Shown: positions 34,423 to 43,286 of the stretch, one piece after another
Position numbering within the stretch: position 1 is the first letter of the stretch
Layout: each line of letters opens with the position of its first letter
Assembly: GCA_937957685.1 (NCBI GenBank)
Contig: CALGAO010000049.1
Coordinates: 4,662 to 68,661, forward strand
Reading direction: 5' to 3'
From: an uncultured Paenibacillaceae bacterium
GTDB lineage: Bacteria; Bacillota; Bacilli; Paenibacillales; DA-C8
DNA: 64,000 nt
Notes under the pieces: model-generated
Seen by the model: only the letters and a program-made list of their open reading frames with translations
What the model was told of the DNA's origin: nothing
Database searches by the model: none
Translations under genes and position numbers: made by a program

Positions 34423-36018
34423 TTATTTCTTCGCCCGCTTGTATGCCTCCGCGTATTCCTGGGCGATCTTGTCGCCGCCGCGCTCGCGCCACTTCCGCAC
34501 TTCGGCTTTCCAGCCCTCTTCATCGATCTCACCGAGGACAAATTTGACATCCGCATCGGACAGGATCGTGTCAAGCTGAGCCCCCACCTCCAGGTAGGTC
34601 TCGGATACCAGAGGCAAGGTCGGGTCCGCGATCATGTACTTCTCATTTTCTGCGTTCAGCTGGGCGTCGAGGATCTCCAGCGGCCTTTTCTCGCCCGGCT
34701 TCGCATTGACGTCCAGCGGCAAGGTGGTGATCGGTGCGCTGTAGGCGCCCGCCATATCGCCGAACCCTTCATAGTAGGCGGGCAGACGTTTGGCCACGCC
34801 ATCCACCACCTCGTGATGCTCTCCTTCCACGCCCCAGGTCAGGTAGTTGGCCACCTCTTCGCCGGAGAAATCGTCGAAGAATTTCAGCACCCTCAGGAGA
34901 TGCTCTTCATCCTTGATGCTGGATTTCGGGAAGACCCAGAAGCCGTTATGGCCGCCCTCCATGAAGATCCGCTTGCCGTAGCCATTCTCCAGGATGCTGA
35001 ACATGCTGAAGGACGCATGCTCGCCTACATTTTTCTTCACGTTCTCATCGATGCCGATCGTCGAGCCCGTGACGTCGATGCGCACGCCAGCTCGGCCTTC
35101 CTCGACGGCGGCGGTCCACTCCGGACGGTCGATCACGGCAAAGTCACGGTTCATCAGCTCCTCATCATACAGGCGCTTCGTGAACTTCAGCGCCTCCAGA
35201 TAGCCGTCGGTCAGCACGTCCTTGATGAACTGTCCATCCTCGGTCACCATCCAGTTGTTCGGTACCCCGAAGAAAGGAGCGTGGTAAGCGGCCAGCGGCT
35301 GTCCTTTCATCATGACCAGGCCGTAAGTGTCGTTCTTGCCATTCTGATCCGGATCATTGAAGGTGAACGCCTTGAGCATCTCGTAATATTCATCCACCGT
35401 CTTCGGCTCCTGCAGACCCAGGTTCTCAAGCCAGTCCGCCCGGTACTGGTACGCGCGTCTCGCCATCGGGCGCACCCTTGGGATGCCGTATGTTTTGCCG
35501 TCGTAGGTGATGTTGTCGTAGATCTTCGAGTTGATCCTGGACAGGTTCGGGAACTGATCGAGATACGGTCCGATCTCCCAGAACAGCCCGTCCTGAACCG
35601 CCTGGATCATATACGGCAGCTTCTGATGCCTTCTCGGGATCGGGATGGCGTCAGGCATGTCGCCGGAGGCGATCATGACCGGGAGCCTCTCCTCGAACGC
35701 CGGTCCGGACAACGCATGGATCGTCAGCTTCGTATTGGTCAGCTCCTCGATCTTCTGCTGCACGTAGTTGTTCGGCTCCGGGAACTCCACGCCGTCGAAG
35801 TTATACATCAGGTACAGCTCCAGCGGCGGCAGAGGTTTCTCGGCCTGCGGCGCGCCGCCCCCGCCGCCCGTGTTCCCCTGCGAATTCTTATTGGTGGTTG
35901 TGTTGTTGGTCGTCCCCTGGTTGGAACTGTTCGAGCCTGAGTTGCTGCATGCTGTCAACATCAGCAGAAGACTGATCAAGATGATAAGTGCTTTGGTAAG
36001 TCGATCCTTTCTCATCAT
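34423..36018 (-). CDS. Extracellular sugar-binding lipoprotein of an LplB/LplC-type ABC importer
   Basis: Large type-2 binding protein (about 531 residues) anchored by a lipid. The signal peptide ends in the lipobox LTACSNS, followed by a Ser/Asn/Thr/Gly-rich linker containing GGGGG. The mature part shows the features of the LipO/YtcQ group seen with LplB/LplC permeases: MYNFDGVEFPEPNN, MIASGDMPDAIPIPRRH, KAFTFNDPDQNGKNDTYGLV. The first of two ATGs (36018) lies 8 nt after GAGGG. It is encoded right after the two permeases, so the importer is complete except for an ATPase, usually a shared MsmX-like protein encoded elsewhere. Likely cargo is inositol or an inositol-containing glycoside, from context. 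Confidence 0.92.
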   Translation of the reverse strand: MMRKDRLTKALIILISLLLMLTACSNSGSNSSNQGTTNNTTTNKNSQGNTGGGGGAPQAEKPLPPLELYLMYNFDGVEFPEPNNYVQQKIEELTNTKLTIHALSGPAFEERLPVMIASGDMPDAIPIPRRHQKLPYMIQAVQDGLFWEIGPYLDQFPNLSRINSKIYDNITYDGKTYGIPRVRPMARRAYQYRADWLENLGLQEPKTVDEYYEMLKAFTFNDPDQNGKNDTYGLVMMKGQPLAAYHAPFFGVPNNWMVTEDGQFIKDVLTDGYLEALKFTKRLYDEELMNRDFAVIDRPEWTAAVEEGRAGVRIDVTGSTIGIDENVKKNVGEHASFSMFSILENGYGKRIFMEGGHNGFWVFPKSSIKDEEHLLRVLKFFDDFSGEEVANYLTWGVEGEHHEVVDGVAKRLPAYYEGFGDMAGAYSAPITTLPLDVNAKPGEKRPLEILDAQLNAENEKYMIADPTLPLVSETYLEVGAQLDTILSDADVKFVLGEIDEEGWKAEVRKWRERGGDKIAQEYAEAYKRAKK

Positions 36019-36106
36019 GTTCTTGACCCTCATTTCTTCATTGATTTTTATTTATTAAAAGATGATGGATTGGCTGCCCGCCCGGAGGCCCAGGCCGTTC
36101 AATCGA

Positions 36107-36958
36107 TCATCCTTTAACCGAGCCCAGGAGTACGCCTTTGGCAAAGTGCTTCTGCAAGAACGGATAGACCAGCATGATCGGGATGGTCGCCACGACGATC
36201 ACCGCCATGCGAATCGACTGCCCATAGTACGGCACTTCCTCCATATCCGTCGAGTCGCCGATGTTCCCGTAAGCGAGGATGATGACCTGCCGCAGCACCA
36301 CCTGCACCGGATATTTGGTCTGATCCGTGATGTACATGATGGCGTTGAAGTATTGGTTCCAGAGGCCAACGGCGTAGAACAGCCCGAATGCCGCCAGCGC
36401 CGGCAGCGACAAGGGCATCACGATCCGGAACAGGACGACCAGCTCATGCGCCCCGTCGATCTTGGCCGATTCCTTCAGCTCATCCGGAATGGACTGGAAG
36501 AAATTCTTCAGGATGATCAGGTTGAATGCGCTGATCGCATTCGGAATCATCAGCGACCACAGCGTGTTCAACAGCCCGGTGGAGCGGACAACGAAATAGG
36601 TCGGGATCATGCCGCCGCTGAACAGCATGGTGAAGACCACCATCAGCAGGAGCATGCTCCTGCCGGGAACATGGCGGTAGGACAAGCCGTAGGCCATCAG
36701 GGAGGTCAGGATCAGCTGGATCATCGTCCCGACGGACGTCACATATACGGAGACCAGCAGGCTCCGGTAGAAGGTCTTCGCCGAGAAGATGTACTGGTAG
36801 GCCTCCAGAGTGAATTTCTTCGGGATAAGCCCCGCGGTTACGGAAAACGATGAGCTGATCACATAGATGAACGGCAACACCGCAGCGAGCGCGAACAGCG
36901 ACAGGAAGATGATATTGGCCGCATCAAACACGCGGCTTCCGAAACTTCTGCGGAGCAC
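36107..36958 (-). CDS. Carbohydrate ABC transporter permease, LplC type
   Basis: A 283-residue inner-membrane subunit with six predicted helices. The cytoplasmic EAA loop is visible (IPDELKESAKIDGAHELVVL, followed by FRIVMPLSLPALAAF), which docks the ATPase. It pairs with the LplB-type permease encoded 1 bp upstream. The typical LplC start (GSRVFDAANIIFLSLFALAAVLPFIYVISSS) follows a short basic N-terminus. Confidence 0.93.
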   Translation of the reverse strand: MLRRSFGSRVFDAANIIFLSLFALAAVLPFIYVISSSFSVTAGLIPKKFTLEAYQYIFSAKTFYRSLLVSVYVTSVGTMIQLILTSLMAYGLSYRHVPGRSMLLLMVVFTMLFSGGMIPTYFVVRSTGLLNTLWSLMIPNAISAFNLIILKNFFQSIPDELKESAKIDGAHELVVLFRIVMPLSLPALAAFGLFYAVGLWNQYFNAIMYITDQTKYPVQVVLRQVIILAYGNIGDSTDMEEVPYYGQSIRMAVIVVATIPIMLVYPFLQKHFAKGVLLGSVKG

Positions 36959-36959
36959 C

Positions 36960-37913
36960 TCAATACACCCCTTCCTCGCCGAACCGCTTCGCGATCCAGT
37001 TTGAACCGATCACGAGGATCAGTCCCACCACCGACTTGAACAAGCCGACCGCGGCGCTGTAGCTGAATTGGCCCTGCTGCAGGCCGACGCGATAGACATA
37101 GGTGTCGAACACTTCCCCCACCTCGCGATTCAGGGCATTGAGCATGAGGAAGATCTGCTCGAACCCGAGATCGAGGAAGTTGCCCATGCGCAGAATGAGC
37201 AGGATGACGATCACGCTGCGAATCGCCGGCAGAGTCACATGCCACAACAGTCGCCAACGATTGGCTCCGTCGATGCGGGCGGCCTCGTACAGATTCGGAT
37301 CCACCCCCGCGAGCGCAGCCAGGAAGATGATCGTCCCCCAGCCGGCGTCCTTCCAGATGATCTGTCCGATGATCATCGGCCGGAACCATCGCTCGCTCAT
37401 GAGGAAATTGATCTTCTCGAATCCGAGGCTGGCGATGATCTCATTGATGACCCCGCCCTCGGTGGTGAACAGCAGATAGCAGATGCCGACGACGACGACC
37501 CAGGACAGAAAATGCGGCACGTAAACGAGCGTCTGCACCGTTCGCTTGTAGATCTCCGAGCGAACCTCGTTCAGGAGCAGCGCCAGGATGATCGTGAACG
37601 GGAAATAGATGACCAGGTCCAGGGCGGCGATGTACAGCGTGTTCCGGAGCAGCATCCAGAATTCCGGTTCGCTGAAGAAGCGCCTGAAGTGCCTCAGTCC
37701 GACCCACTGGCTGCCCCAGAGCCCGACATGCGGCTGGTACCGCTGGAAAGCCATCAGGACGCCCCACATCGGGTAGTACTTGAAGATGAGGAAATAAGCG
37801 ATCCCCGGAGCCATGAAAAAATACAGCCACCTGACTTTCCACATGCGATTGGCCAACGTGTTTCTCGTCTTCGTCGGTTTGGCCATCTCCGTCTGTGCTT
37901 CCATTTGATTCAT
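36960..37913 (-). CDS. Carbohydrate ABC transporter permease, LplB type
   Basis: First gene of the inositol/transport operon, a 317-residue permease with six predicted helices. It starts near KVRWLYFFMAPGIAYFLIFKYYPMWG and carries the EAA loop NLYEAARIDGANRWRLLWHVTLPAI. Start ATG 37913 has GGAGG 6 nt upstream. The promoter region holds two identical LacI-type operators (37953-37969 and 37991-38004) that should control this gene and, through it, the downstream iol genes. Confidence 0.93.
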   Translation of the reverse strand: MNQMEAQTEMAKPTKTRNTLANRMWKVRWLYFFMAPGIAYFLIFKYYPMWGVLMAFQRYQPHVGLWGSQWVGLRHFRRFFSEPEFWMLLRNTLYIAALDLVIYFPFTIILALLLNEVRSEIYKRTVQTLVYVPHFLSWVVVVGICYLLFTTEGGVINEIIASLGFEKINFLMSERWFRPMIIGQIIWKDAGWGTIIFLAALAGVDPNLYEAARIDGANRWRLLWHVTLPAIRSVIVILLILRMGNFLDLGFEQIFLMLNALNREVGEVFDTYVYRVGLQQGQFSYSAAVGLFKSVVGLILVIGSNWIAKRFGEEGVY

Positions 37914-37952
37914 GTCATTCCTCCATTCCTCGGAACTGAACCTGCACCGTTA

Positions 37953-37969
37953 GGGTAACCGGTTAACTC
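37953..37969. promoter_or_regulatory. LacI-type operator 1 before the importer/iol operon
   Basis: GGGTAACCGGTTAACTC with the palindromic core TAACCGGTTA, 40 bp upstream of the first permease start. A central CG in an A/T-armed palindrome is typical of LacI-family sites. The neighbouring LacI-type gene (38458) and a related site before it support the pairing. Confidence 0.8.
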
Positions 37970-37990
37970 AAAATGAAAACAAAATGAAAG

Positions 37991-38004
37991 GGTAACCGGT
38001 TAAC
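37991..38004. promoter_or_regulatory. LacI-type operator 2 before the importer/iol operon
   Basis: GGTAACCGGTTAAC, the same palindrome as operator 1, 37 bp away centre to centre. The two sites flank a T-rich stretch where the promoter probably lies. Confidence 0.8.
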
Positions 38005-38178
38005 TTGACATGTGAAAACAAGGTGCGATCATCGATTTTTTCGCACGTAAATGGACAAGTCGCCCGGTCCTGCGCTGATTTTGCCTGTGTATCGCTCATG
38101 GAGTTCGCAGATTTGCCCAGAATGGTGTTCAATCCAGGGGGTAATCGGGATCGAGGATGTGAATCGTAGGTGAAGAGT

Positions 38179-38198
38179 AAGGAAAGCGGTTTCCTTAA
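38179..38198. promoter_or_regulatory. cre-like palindrome (possible CcpA site)
   Basis: AAGGAAAGCGGTTTCCTTAA: the 14-base core GGAAAGCGGTTTCC matches the catabolite-responsive element consensus except at its two outermost, symmetric positions. It lies about 270 bp upstream of the importer start, in the spacer shared with lacI. The rest of this 543-bp gene-free stretch (37914-38457) shows only the operators and the sites listed. Confidence 0.45.
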
Positions 38199-38240
38199 TT
38201 GGCATCATACATCACACTTCTTCTCCCGTCAACACTTTTT

Positions 38241-38255
38241 TTGAAGCGTTTTCAA
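38241..38255. promoter_or_regulatory. Second LacI/CcpA-family-like palindrome
   Basis: TTGAAGCGTTTTCAA: five-base arms TTGAA/TTCAA round GCGTT. It resembles a cre site with one base missing. It lies between the lacI gene end and the importer promoter, so its target is uncertain. Confidence 0.3.
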
Positions 38256-38457
38256 GGAATGCGTTGTTTCTCGCAGCCAACGGAACGTCTGTGCGTCATT
38301 GGGGAATTGGAGGCGGGCATCCCGCCCGAACATGCAAGATCGGGCATCCTCGTTCCGTTGGCAGTTGAAAAAAAGCGTAGTTCTTCCATCTCCGGAATCC
38401 AGTTTCCGTGAACTCCAGGCCATCCGATCATAGGCAATTGATGGATGGAGACGCAGT

Positions 38458-39462
38458 CTAACGCAAAGCCTGTGTCGATTGGCGAATGATGAGCTCGGGA
38501 AGCAGGACGACGCGTTGTTTGACCGTGCTCTCCTCATTGATCTCGGCCACGATCAGGTCCACCACCTGATGGCCCATCGCCCGGATGGGCTGGGCGACGG
38601 TCGTCATCGGCGGGTCTGTGATCGAAGCCAGGATCGTGTTGTCGAACCCGACGACCGACAGATCATCAGGCACCCGAATGCCCAGCTCCTTCGCTGCCTG
38701 TAAGGCGCCGATCGCCAGCAGGTCATTGCAGGCGAAGATCGCCGTCGGCCGGGACGGCCGCTGGAGGATCGCAAGCGCCGTTACCCGTCCGGATTCGATC
38801 GAGAAGTCGCTGGTCAGCACAAGCTCCTCGTCATAGCGCAGTTCGGCTTCCTCCAGCGCGTGCCGGTAGCCGCGCACCCGCTCCTTGCTGCTGCTGACGC
38901 TCATGCTTTCGGCGATCACCGCGATCCGCCGGTGGCCCAGTTCGATCAGATGCCGGGTCGCATTGTAGCCGCCGGCGAAATCATCGACCAGCACCGTGCT
39001 GGTCGACAGGACCGACATCTCCCGCGCCACCAGGGCGATCGGCACGCGCTGGTCGATCAGTTCCTTCAGAAACTCGTCGTTTCGCACACCGGTGGCGACG
39101 ATGATGCCATCGACGCTTTTCTGTCTCAGGAGCTGGATATATTTGATTTCCTTTTTCATATCGTTATCCGTATTGCAGATGATCAGGTTGAAGCCGAGCT
39201 CCTGCGCCCGATCTTCGACATGGCGCGCCAGCTCGGCGAAGAACGGGTTGACCATATCGGGGATGAGCAGGCCGAGGCTGAACGTCTTCTTGCCATTCAA
39301 GGCGGATGCCAGCACATTCGGCTGGTAGTTCAGTTCCTTGCTGATCTCGAGGATACGCCTTCTTGTCTTCTCGCTGATATTGCCGGTCTGGTTGAACACC
39401 TTGGACACCGTGGCGGTCGACACCCCGGCCAGACGGGCTATGTCATAAATTGTCGGTCGCAT
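38458..39462 (-). CDS. LacI-family transcriptional repressor of the inositol/importer cluster
   Basis: About 334 residues. The N-terminal helix-turn-helix is TIYDIARLAGVSTATVSKVF, followed by the hinge ELNYQPNVLASAL, which inserts into the operator minor groove. The periplasmic-binding-like core (GLLIPDMVNPFFAELARHVE, VDGIIVATG, AIFACNDLLAIGALQAAKELG, VPDDLSVVGFDNT) binds an effector, here likely an inositol-pathway intermediate or sugar. Four consecutive ATGs make the exact start ambiguous; the fourth is best spaced from GAAGG. Operators with the same TAACCGGTTA-like core occur before the importer operon and 62 bp upstream of this gene, indicating autoregulation. It replaces the DeoR-type IolR of Bacillus subtilis. 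Confidence 0.92.
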   Translation of the reverse strand: MRPTIYDIARLAGVSTATVSKVFNQTGNISEKTRRRILEISKELNYQPNVLASALNGKKTFSLGLLIPDMVNPFFAELARHVEDRAQELGFNLIICNTDNDMKKEIKYIQLLRQKSVDGIIVATGVRNDEFLKELIDQRVPIALVAREMSVLSTSTVLVDDFAGGYNATRHLIELGHRRIAVIAESMSVSSSKERVRGYRHALEEAELRYDEELVLTSDFSIESGRVTALAILQRPSRPTAIFACNDLLAIGALQAAKELGIRVPDDLSVVGFDNTILASITDPPMTTVAQPIRAMGHQVVDLIVAEINEESTVKQRVVLLPELIIRQSTQALR

Positions 39463-39523
39463 CATCATCATCCTTCTTCATCGGCTTGACATGCGTGACC
39501 TGGAACTTCGCCAGATCAACGGG

Positions 39524-39535
39524 GTAATCGGTTAC
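39524..39535. promoter_or_regulatory. LacI-type operator before the repressor gene
   Basis: GTAATCGGTTAC, within GGGGTAATCGGTTACTT, is a slightly degenerate copy of the operators at 37953 and 37991. It lies upstream of the repressor start, fitting negative autoregulation. Confidence 0.65.
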
Positions 39536-39667
39536 TTTTCAAATATTAGCTTGAATTGTACCATGTTTTGGGTGCTTTGAACAGCTGCATTTCCCATCGC
39601 CAGGCTTGATTCTTGCACGCCCTGTCAACTGGGCTTGAGACATTGCGGCATTCAGCACAGGGCGTCG

Positions 39668-39712
39668 CTATAAAAAAAGAAAACCACATGGAGTTGATAC
39701 ACTCGCATGTGG
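39668..39712 (-). terminator. Rho-independent terminator of the OmpR-type two-component genes
   Basis: On the minus strand CCACATG-C-GAGT/ACTC-CATGTGG form an 11-bp stem with one bulged base, followed by GGTTTTCTTTTTTTAT. It lies about 100 bp behind the response-regulator stop. The remaining gene-free stretch between 39540 and 39814 shows only the inverted repeat listed next. Confidence 0.75.
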
Positions 39713-39724
39713 CAGAAATAAGCC

Positions 39725-39773
39725 TCTCGAGGTCAATAATAGCACCACCCCACTTTTTGGAGATACCTCGAGA
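39725..39773. repeat. Inverted repeat with 9-bp arms
   Basis: TCTCGAGGT (39725-39733) and ACCTCGAGA (39765-39773) form perfect arms 31 bp apart. TGTCGAGACA a little further right is a related palindrome. No function can be assigned; it may be a second terminator or an insertion-site scar. Confidence 0.5.
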
Positions 39774-39814
39774 CAGTATAAATAAATCATCATCTTGTCG
39801 AGACATAACCCATC

Positions 39815-40513
39815 TCATGCCCGGGCTGCGCCTCTCGCCACCAGCATATAACCGATGCCACGGACCGTCACGATACGCTCGGGATTGGCCGGGTCAGCCT
39901 CGATCTTCCGGCGAAGATTGCTGATATGCACGGCGAGCGTTCTGGTGTCCTCCAGGCTGTCCGTCCCCCAGATGAGCTGGAACAGCGACTCGGAGCTGAC
40001 CGCCCGATTGACGTGCTGTGCCAGGTAGGACATGAGGCCGAACTCCTTCTTGGAGAGGAAGATCGTCGTCTGTCCGATGATGACCGACTGGGCATAGTAG
40101 TCCAGCGTCATGCCAGGCAGCTCCAGCAGCTGGTCGCCTCTGCCGGCAGATACCCGACGCAGATGCGCCTTGATCTTGGCGATGAGCACGCCCGGACTGA
40201 ACGGCTTCGTCACATAGTCATCGCCGCCGATGGCTAACGCCCGGATCTTCACCTCGTCTTCCTCGCGGCTGCTGAGGAAGACGATCGGCGCATCGGTGAT
40301 CATGCGCGCACGCCTGCACCAATCGATGCCATTGTCATTGGCCAGGAGCACGTCCAGCACGATCAGATCCGGCCTGAAGGAGTGCAGGAGCTTCATCGCG
40401 TCCGCGCCGTTGTGGCTGCAGGAGCAACTGAACCCTTCTTTCTCGCAATAGGCTTGCACGATCTCACAGATATTCGGATCGTCATCGACGATCATGATTT
40501 TGTGTGCAACCAA
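39815..40513 (-). CDS. OmpR/PhoB-family response regulator
   Basis: A 232-residue regulator. The receiver has the VDDD acidic pocket, phospho-Asp in DLIVLDVLLANDNG and Lys in YVTKPF. The C-terminal winged helix contains LSKKEFGLMSYLAQHVNRAVS and DTRTLAVHISNLRRKIE...VRGIGYML. Its kinase gene lies 282 bp upstream on the same strand. That spacer contains no gene that I can support, only a GCATGCATGGCATGC palindrome, so the two may be separately expressed. No target is evident. Confidence 0.92.
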   Translation of the reverse strand: MVAHKIMIVDDDPNICEIVQAYCEKEGFSCSCSHNGADAMKLLHSFRPDLIVLDVLLANDNGIDWCRRARMITDAPIVFLSSREEDEVKIRALAIGGDDYVTKPFSPGVLIAKIKAHLRRVSAGRGDQLLELPGMTLDYYAQSVIIGQTTIFLSKKEFGLMSYLAQHVNRAVSSESLFQLIWGTDSLEDTRTLAVHISNLRRKIEADPANPERIVTVRGIGYMLVARGAARA

Positions 40514-40795
40514 ACCTCTGTCACCTGCCCCTTCATCTGACGCACCGGGTCGTCCGTCGATCTCCCATCAAGCACGGCTACAACCTGATGCTCCATGCGG
40601 TACCCATGCCCCGATCATACCGCTGACTTTCATCAGGCCCTGCAACAACGGGTTGCCTGTCTGATCCGGTTCACCCTGATCCCGCAGTTCCAGCAGGCTC
40701 TCACCAGTCTGCTACCAGTCTATCACGGCGGGAGCATGCATGGCATGCAATGTAAAGAAAAATTTAGATTCCTGCATTCCGTCACGCTCATCCGA

Positions 40796-42937
40796 TCAAA
40801 CTGCCTGAACGCATGGAAGGGAGATCATGAAGGACGCTCCCATCACACCGTCGCTCTCCGCCCTGATCGTGCCGCCACTCGCGATCACGATCTCCCGGCA
40901 GATCGCCAGCCCCAGGCCGTTGCCTGTCGGGCCATTCTCCGACCCGGGCCGGTCGTAGCGGTAATTGCGCTCGAAGATGCGCTCCAGCTGGTCGGGAGGA
41001 ATGCCGATCCCGGTGTCTTCCACACCCACGACCGCATAGCGGGTACCCCGCACTTCTTCGATGCGCAGCGTCAGCCTGATCGACCCGCCGCTGGCGGTGA
41101 ATTTCATCGCATTGGATACCAGATTAAACAAGGCCTGCTCCAATCTCTGCACATCCATCTCGACTACCGGCGCGTGCCCGCCCGGCGCTTCCTCGCCACA
41201 ATCCAGCACGAAGTCCAGGCCGGCATCGCGCACGACGAGCTCATACTGGCCATGGAAGTCGCGCAGGAACCGGGCGACGCGCACCTTCTCCATGCGGTAC
41301 GAGATTTGCCCCGTTTCCAGATGAGACAGGAAGGAAAGCTCCTCGATCATGCGATGGATGCGGATGGTGTTGTCGCGGATGTATCTCAGGTACTGCTCAT
41401 TGCGCTCCGGCTTGACCATATCCCGCACCGCCTCGACATAACCCAGCATGCTGGAGAGCGGCATGCGAAGATCATGCGTGATATAGGCGAGGAGTTTCTT
41501 CCTCCCTTGCTCCGATTGCAGCAGCTTGTCGTAGGAGGTGCGGAGATCCTCATGCGCCACGGACAACGCCTGCGTGCGTTCCTGCACGAGCTTCTCCAGA
41601 TTCGTGTTCATCCCGGTCAGCATGGCATTGGCCTCCTGCAGCTCGCGCGCGATCCGCTCCTCATTCGCCGCCGTTCTCGTGAATCTCGCGGAGATCAGCA
41701 TCATCTGGGCGATCGTGAACACCAGAAGGCCGAGCGGCGAAGTATTGCCGACCGGCGACAGCTCGCTGTAATAGAGGAAGTCGTTGATCACCGTGACGAG
41801 CGTGATCACGGACACCCACAGGAAGATCCTCGCGCCCTCCAGCCAGCTCCTGAATGCCAGAACCAGGCCTGCCATCAGGTACACCATATGCGTGACCACC
41901 ACGACGCCGATGATCGGCAGGGCTTTCGTATAGATCAATGCCGGCGTAAGGATGACCAACGCGCACAGGAGGCCGGTTGCAACCTCGGAACCACGCAGGA
42001 ACCAGCGCGGTACGATCAGAGGGAAGATGCATCGGGCATATCTGGTCGTGAGGTATCCGCAGGAGCTCAGGATCAGATACTCGATCTTGAATTGCAGCTC
42101 CCATGGACATGCGGGCCATATCATCGTGAGGATGATCTCGCCGACGAGCAATGAGCGGATGCTGAGCGAGAAGGTCAACAAGCCAAAGTACAGAGGTGCC
42201 TTGTCCTTGCGACGCAGAAAGAACAGCAGCAGGTGATACAGGCCGATCATCATCAGGCTGGCGGTGATAAACATCTCGTAGGCGATTTTCAGATTGGTCC
42301 TGAAGGCCATGCGGTCGCTGCCGCCAAGCTCGATGAACTTGGTGATGCCGCCCCGATGGTGATGAAAGTTGGCCACCTGCATCACGAGCTCAACCGTATC
42401 GCTCTCAGGCTGAAAGAACACGAGCTTCGTCGCCAGGCGCGGCGTCACGCTCTCCCCGGATTCACCGACCTCGCCAATTGCCGCCAGCAGCTCGCCATTG
42501 ATCCACAAGCGATACGATTGGAAGATGCTGGGCATCCTCAGCGCCAGACGCTCGTGGCTTTCCTCATCAGCCAGCCGGATGTTCAGCCTGTAGGTGGCAT
42601 ATCCCGTACTGCCGAGCTTCTGATCATCCAGCGCATAACCCAGCCAGGATCGGGGCAGATCGATCCAGCGTTCCTGGTCGTGCTTCTCCGCTTCCCGCGT
42701 ATGGATGTCATCCGGCTCAAGCAGTTCATGCCAATAAAACGCCCATTCCCCGGTCAGTTTGACCGGAGTTTCACTTATGCGGATATCGCTCAGATCCAGC
42801 GTGCCCTTCTCACTCTGGACCTGGATGGAGTCCGGCGCGAAGATGAGAGCAAGCGTGGCGAGCAAGCCGATAACGACCGTCACAGTCACTTGAAGCCAGA
42901 TCGAACGGTCATCGAAGCGCGGAAACCTCACCTTCAT
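40796..42937 (-). CDS. Sensor histidine kinase with 7TM-DISM sensor module
   Basis: A 713-residue kinase. After a first membrane helix (about 15-33) comes an extracellular jelly-roll domain of the 7TMR-DISMED2 kind (about 60-215: GEWAFYWHELLEP, YATYRLNIRLADEE, SYRLWINGELLAAIGEVG). Such domains are thought to bind carbohydrates. Seven membrane helices follow (about 225-425), then a coiled-coil linker. The HisKA domain carries LLAYITHDLRMPLSSMLGYVE and the HATPase domain has NLVSNAMKF, EDTGIGIP and GLGLAICREI. A cell-envelope or sugar signal is likely from the module type. Its regulator is encoded downstream at 39815. Confidence 0.92.
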   Translation of the reverse strand: MKVRFPRFDDRSIWLQVTVTVVIGLLATLALIFAPDSIQVQSEKGTLDLSDIRISETPVKLTGEWAFYWHELLEPDDIHTREAEKHDQERWIDLPRSWLGYALDDQKLGSTGYATYRLNIRLADEESHERLALRMPSIFQSYRLWINGELLAAIGEVGESGESVTPRLATKLVFFQPESDTVELVMQVANFHHHRGGITKFIELGGSDRMAFRTNLKIAYEMFITASLMMIGLYHLLLFFLRRKDKAPLYFGLLTFSLSIRSLLVGEIILTMIWPACPWELQFKIEYLILSSCGYLTTRYARCIFPLIVPRWFLRGSEVATGLLCALVILTPALIYTKALPIIGVVVVTHMVYLMAGLVLAFRSWLEGARIFLWVSVITLVTVINDFLYYSELSPVGNTSPLGLLVFTIAQMMLISARFTRTAANEERIARELQEANAMLTGMNTNLEKLVQERTQALSVAHEDLRTSYDKLLQSEQGRKKLLAYITHDLRMPLSSMLGYVEAVRDMVKPERNEQYLRYIRDNTIRIHRMIEELSFLSHLETGQISYRMEKVRVARFLRDFHGQYELVVRDAGLDFVLDCGEEAPGGHAPVVEMDVQRLEQALFNLVSNAMKFTASGGSIRLTLRIEEVRGTRYAVVGVEDTGIGIPPDQLERIFERNYRYDRPGSENGPTGNGLGLAICREIVIASGGTIRAESDGVMGASFMISLPCVQAV

Positions 42938-43286
42938 GGCACCAACTCCATTCGACGAAGATAGACGATCTCTTGGTTGATATGGTATCTATCATAACAT
43001 CGAATGGGGGTTGCCCCCAATGATAATTTGCGAATTGGCGAACTCACACCATCTTCTTGCTTCATGATCATGTCGAAATGAGGTCAACCTGGGGTGAAAA
43101 TGACCAATTGTGAACGATCGCATGAGTATGATTGAATGGATGATCACCATATAGGAAAGTGATTGATGATGTCGTATTGGCATGACTATGATACGGAACC
43201 GATTGGCGAATAGAGCGCAAGTTGCTGGAGCACGATGATGGTCTATGCTAATATGTCTATAGTCTATATTAGGAGCGTGATATAGG
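42938..43286. other. Gene-free spacer between the kinase and a small coiled-coil gene
   Basis: This 349-bp stretch is AT-richer than its surroundings. It holds a short hairpin GGGGG-TTG-CCCCC (43006-43018) and, near its right end, an A/T-rich stretch (CTAATATGTCTATAGTCTAT) that probably belongs to the promoter of the gene at 43287. I see no credible coding sequence. Confidence 0.55.

Noticed and set aside
36062..36853. + strand frame opposite the LplC permease
   Set aside because: Antisense of a conserved permease; no ribosome-binding site and no recognisable domain.
38229..38537. Short minus-strand frames downstream of lacI
   Set aside because: No ribosome-binding site, no conserved pattern, and they overlap the cre-like sites and lacI end.
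40595..42154. Long + strand open frame opposite the 7TM-DISM kinase (519 codons)
   Set aside because: Antisense shadow; the kinase frame carries all HisKA/HATPase motifs and a proper start.
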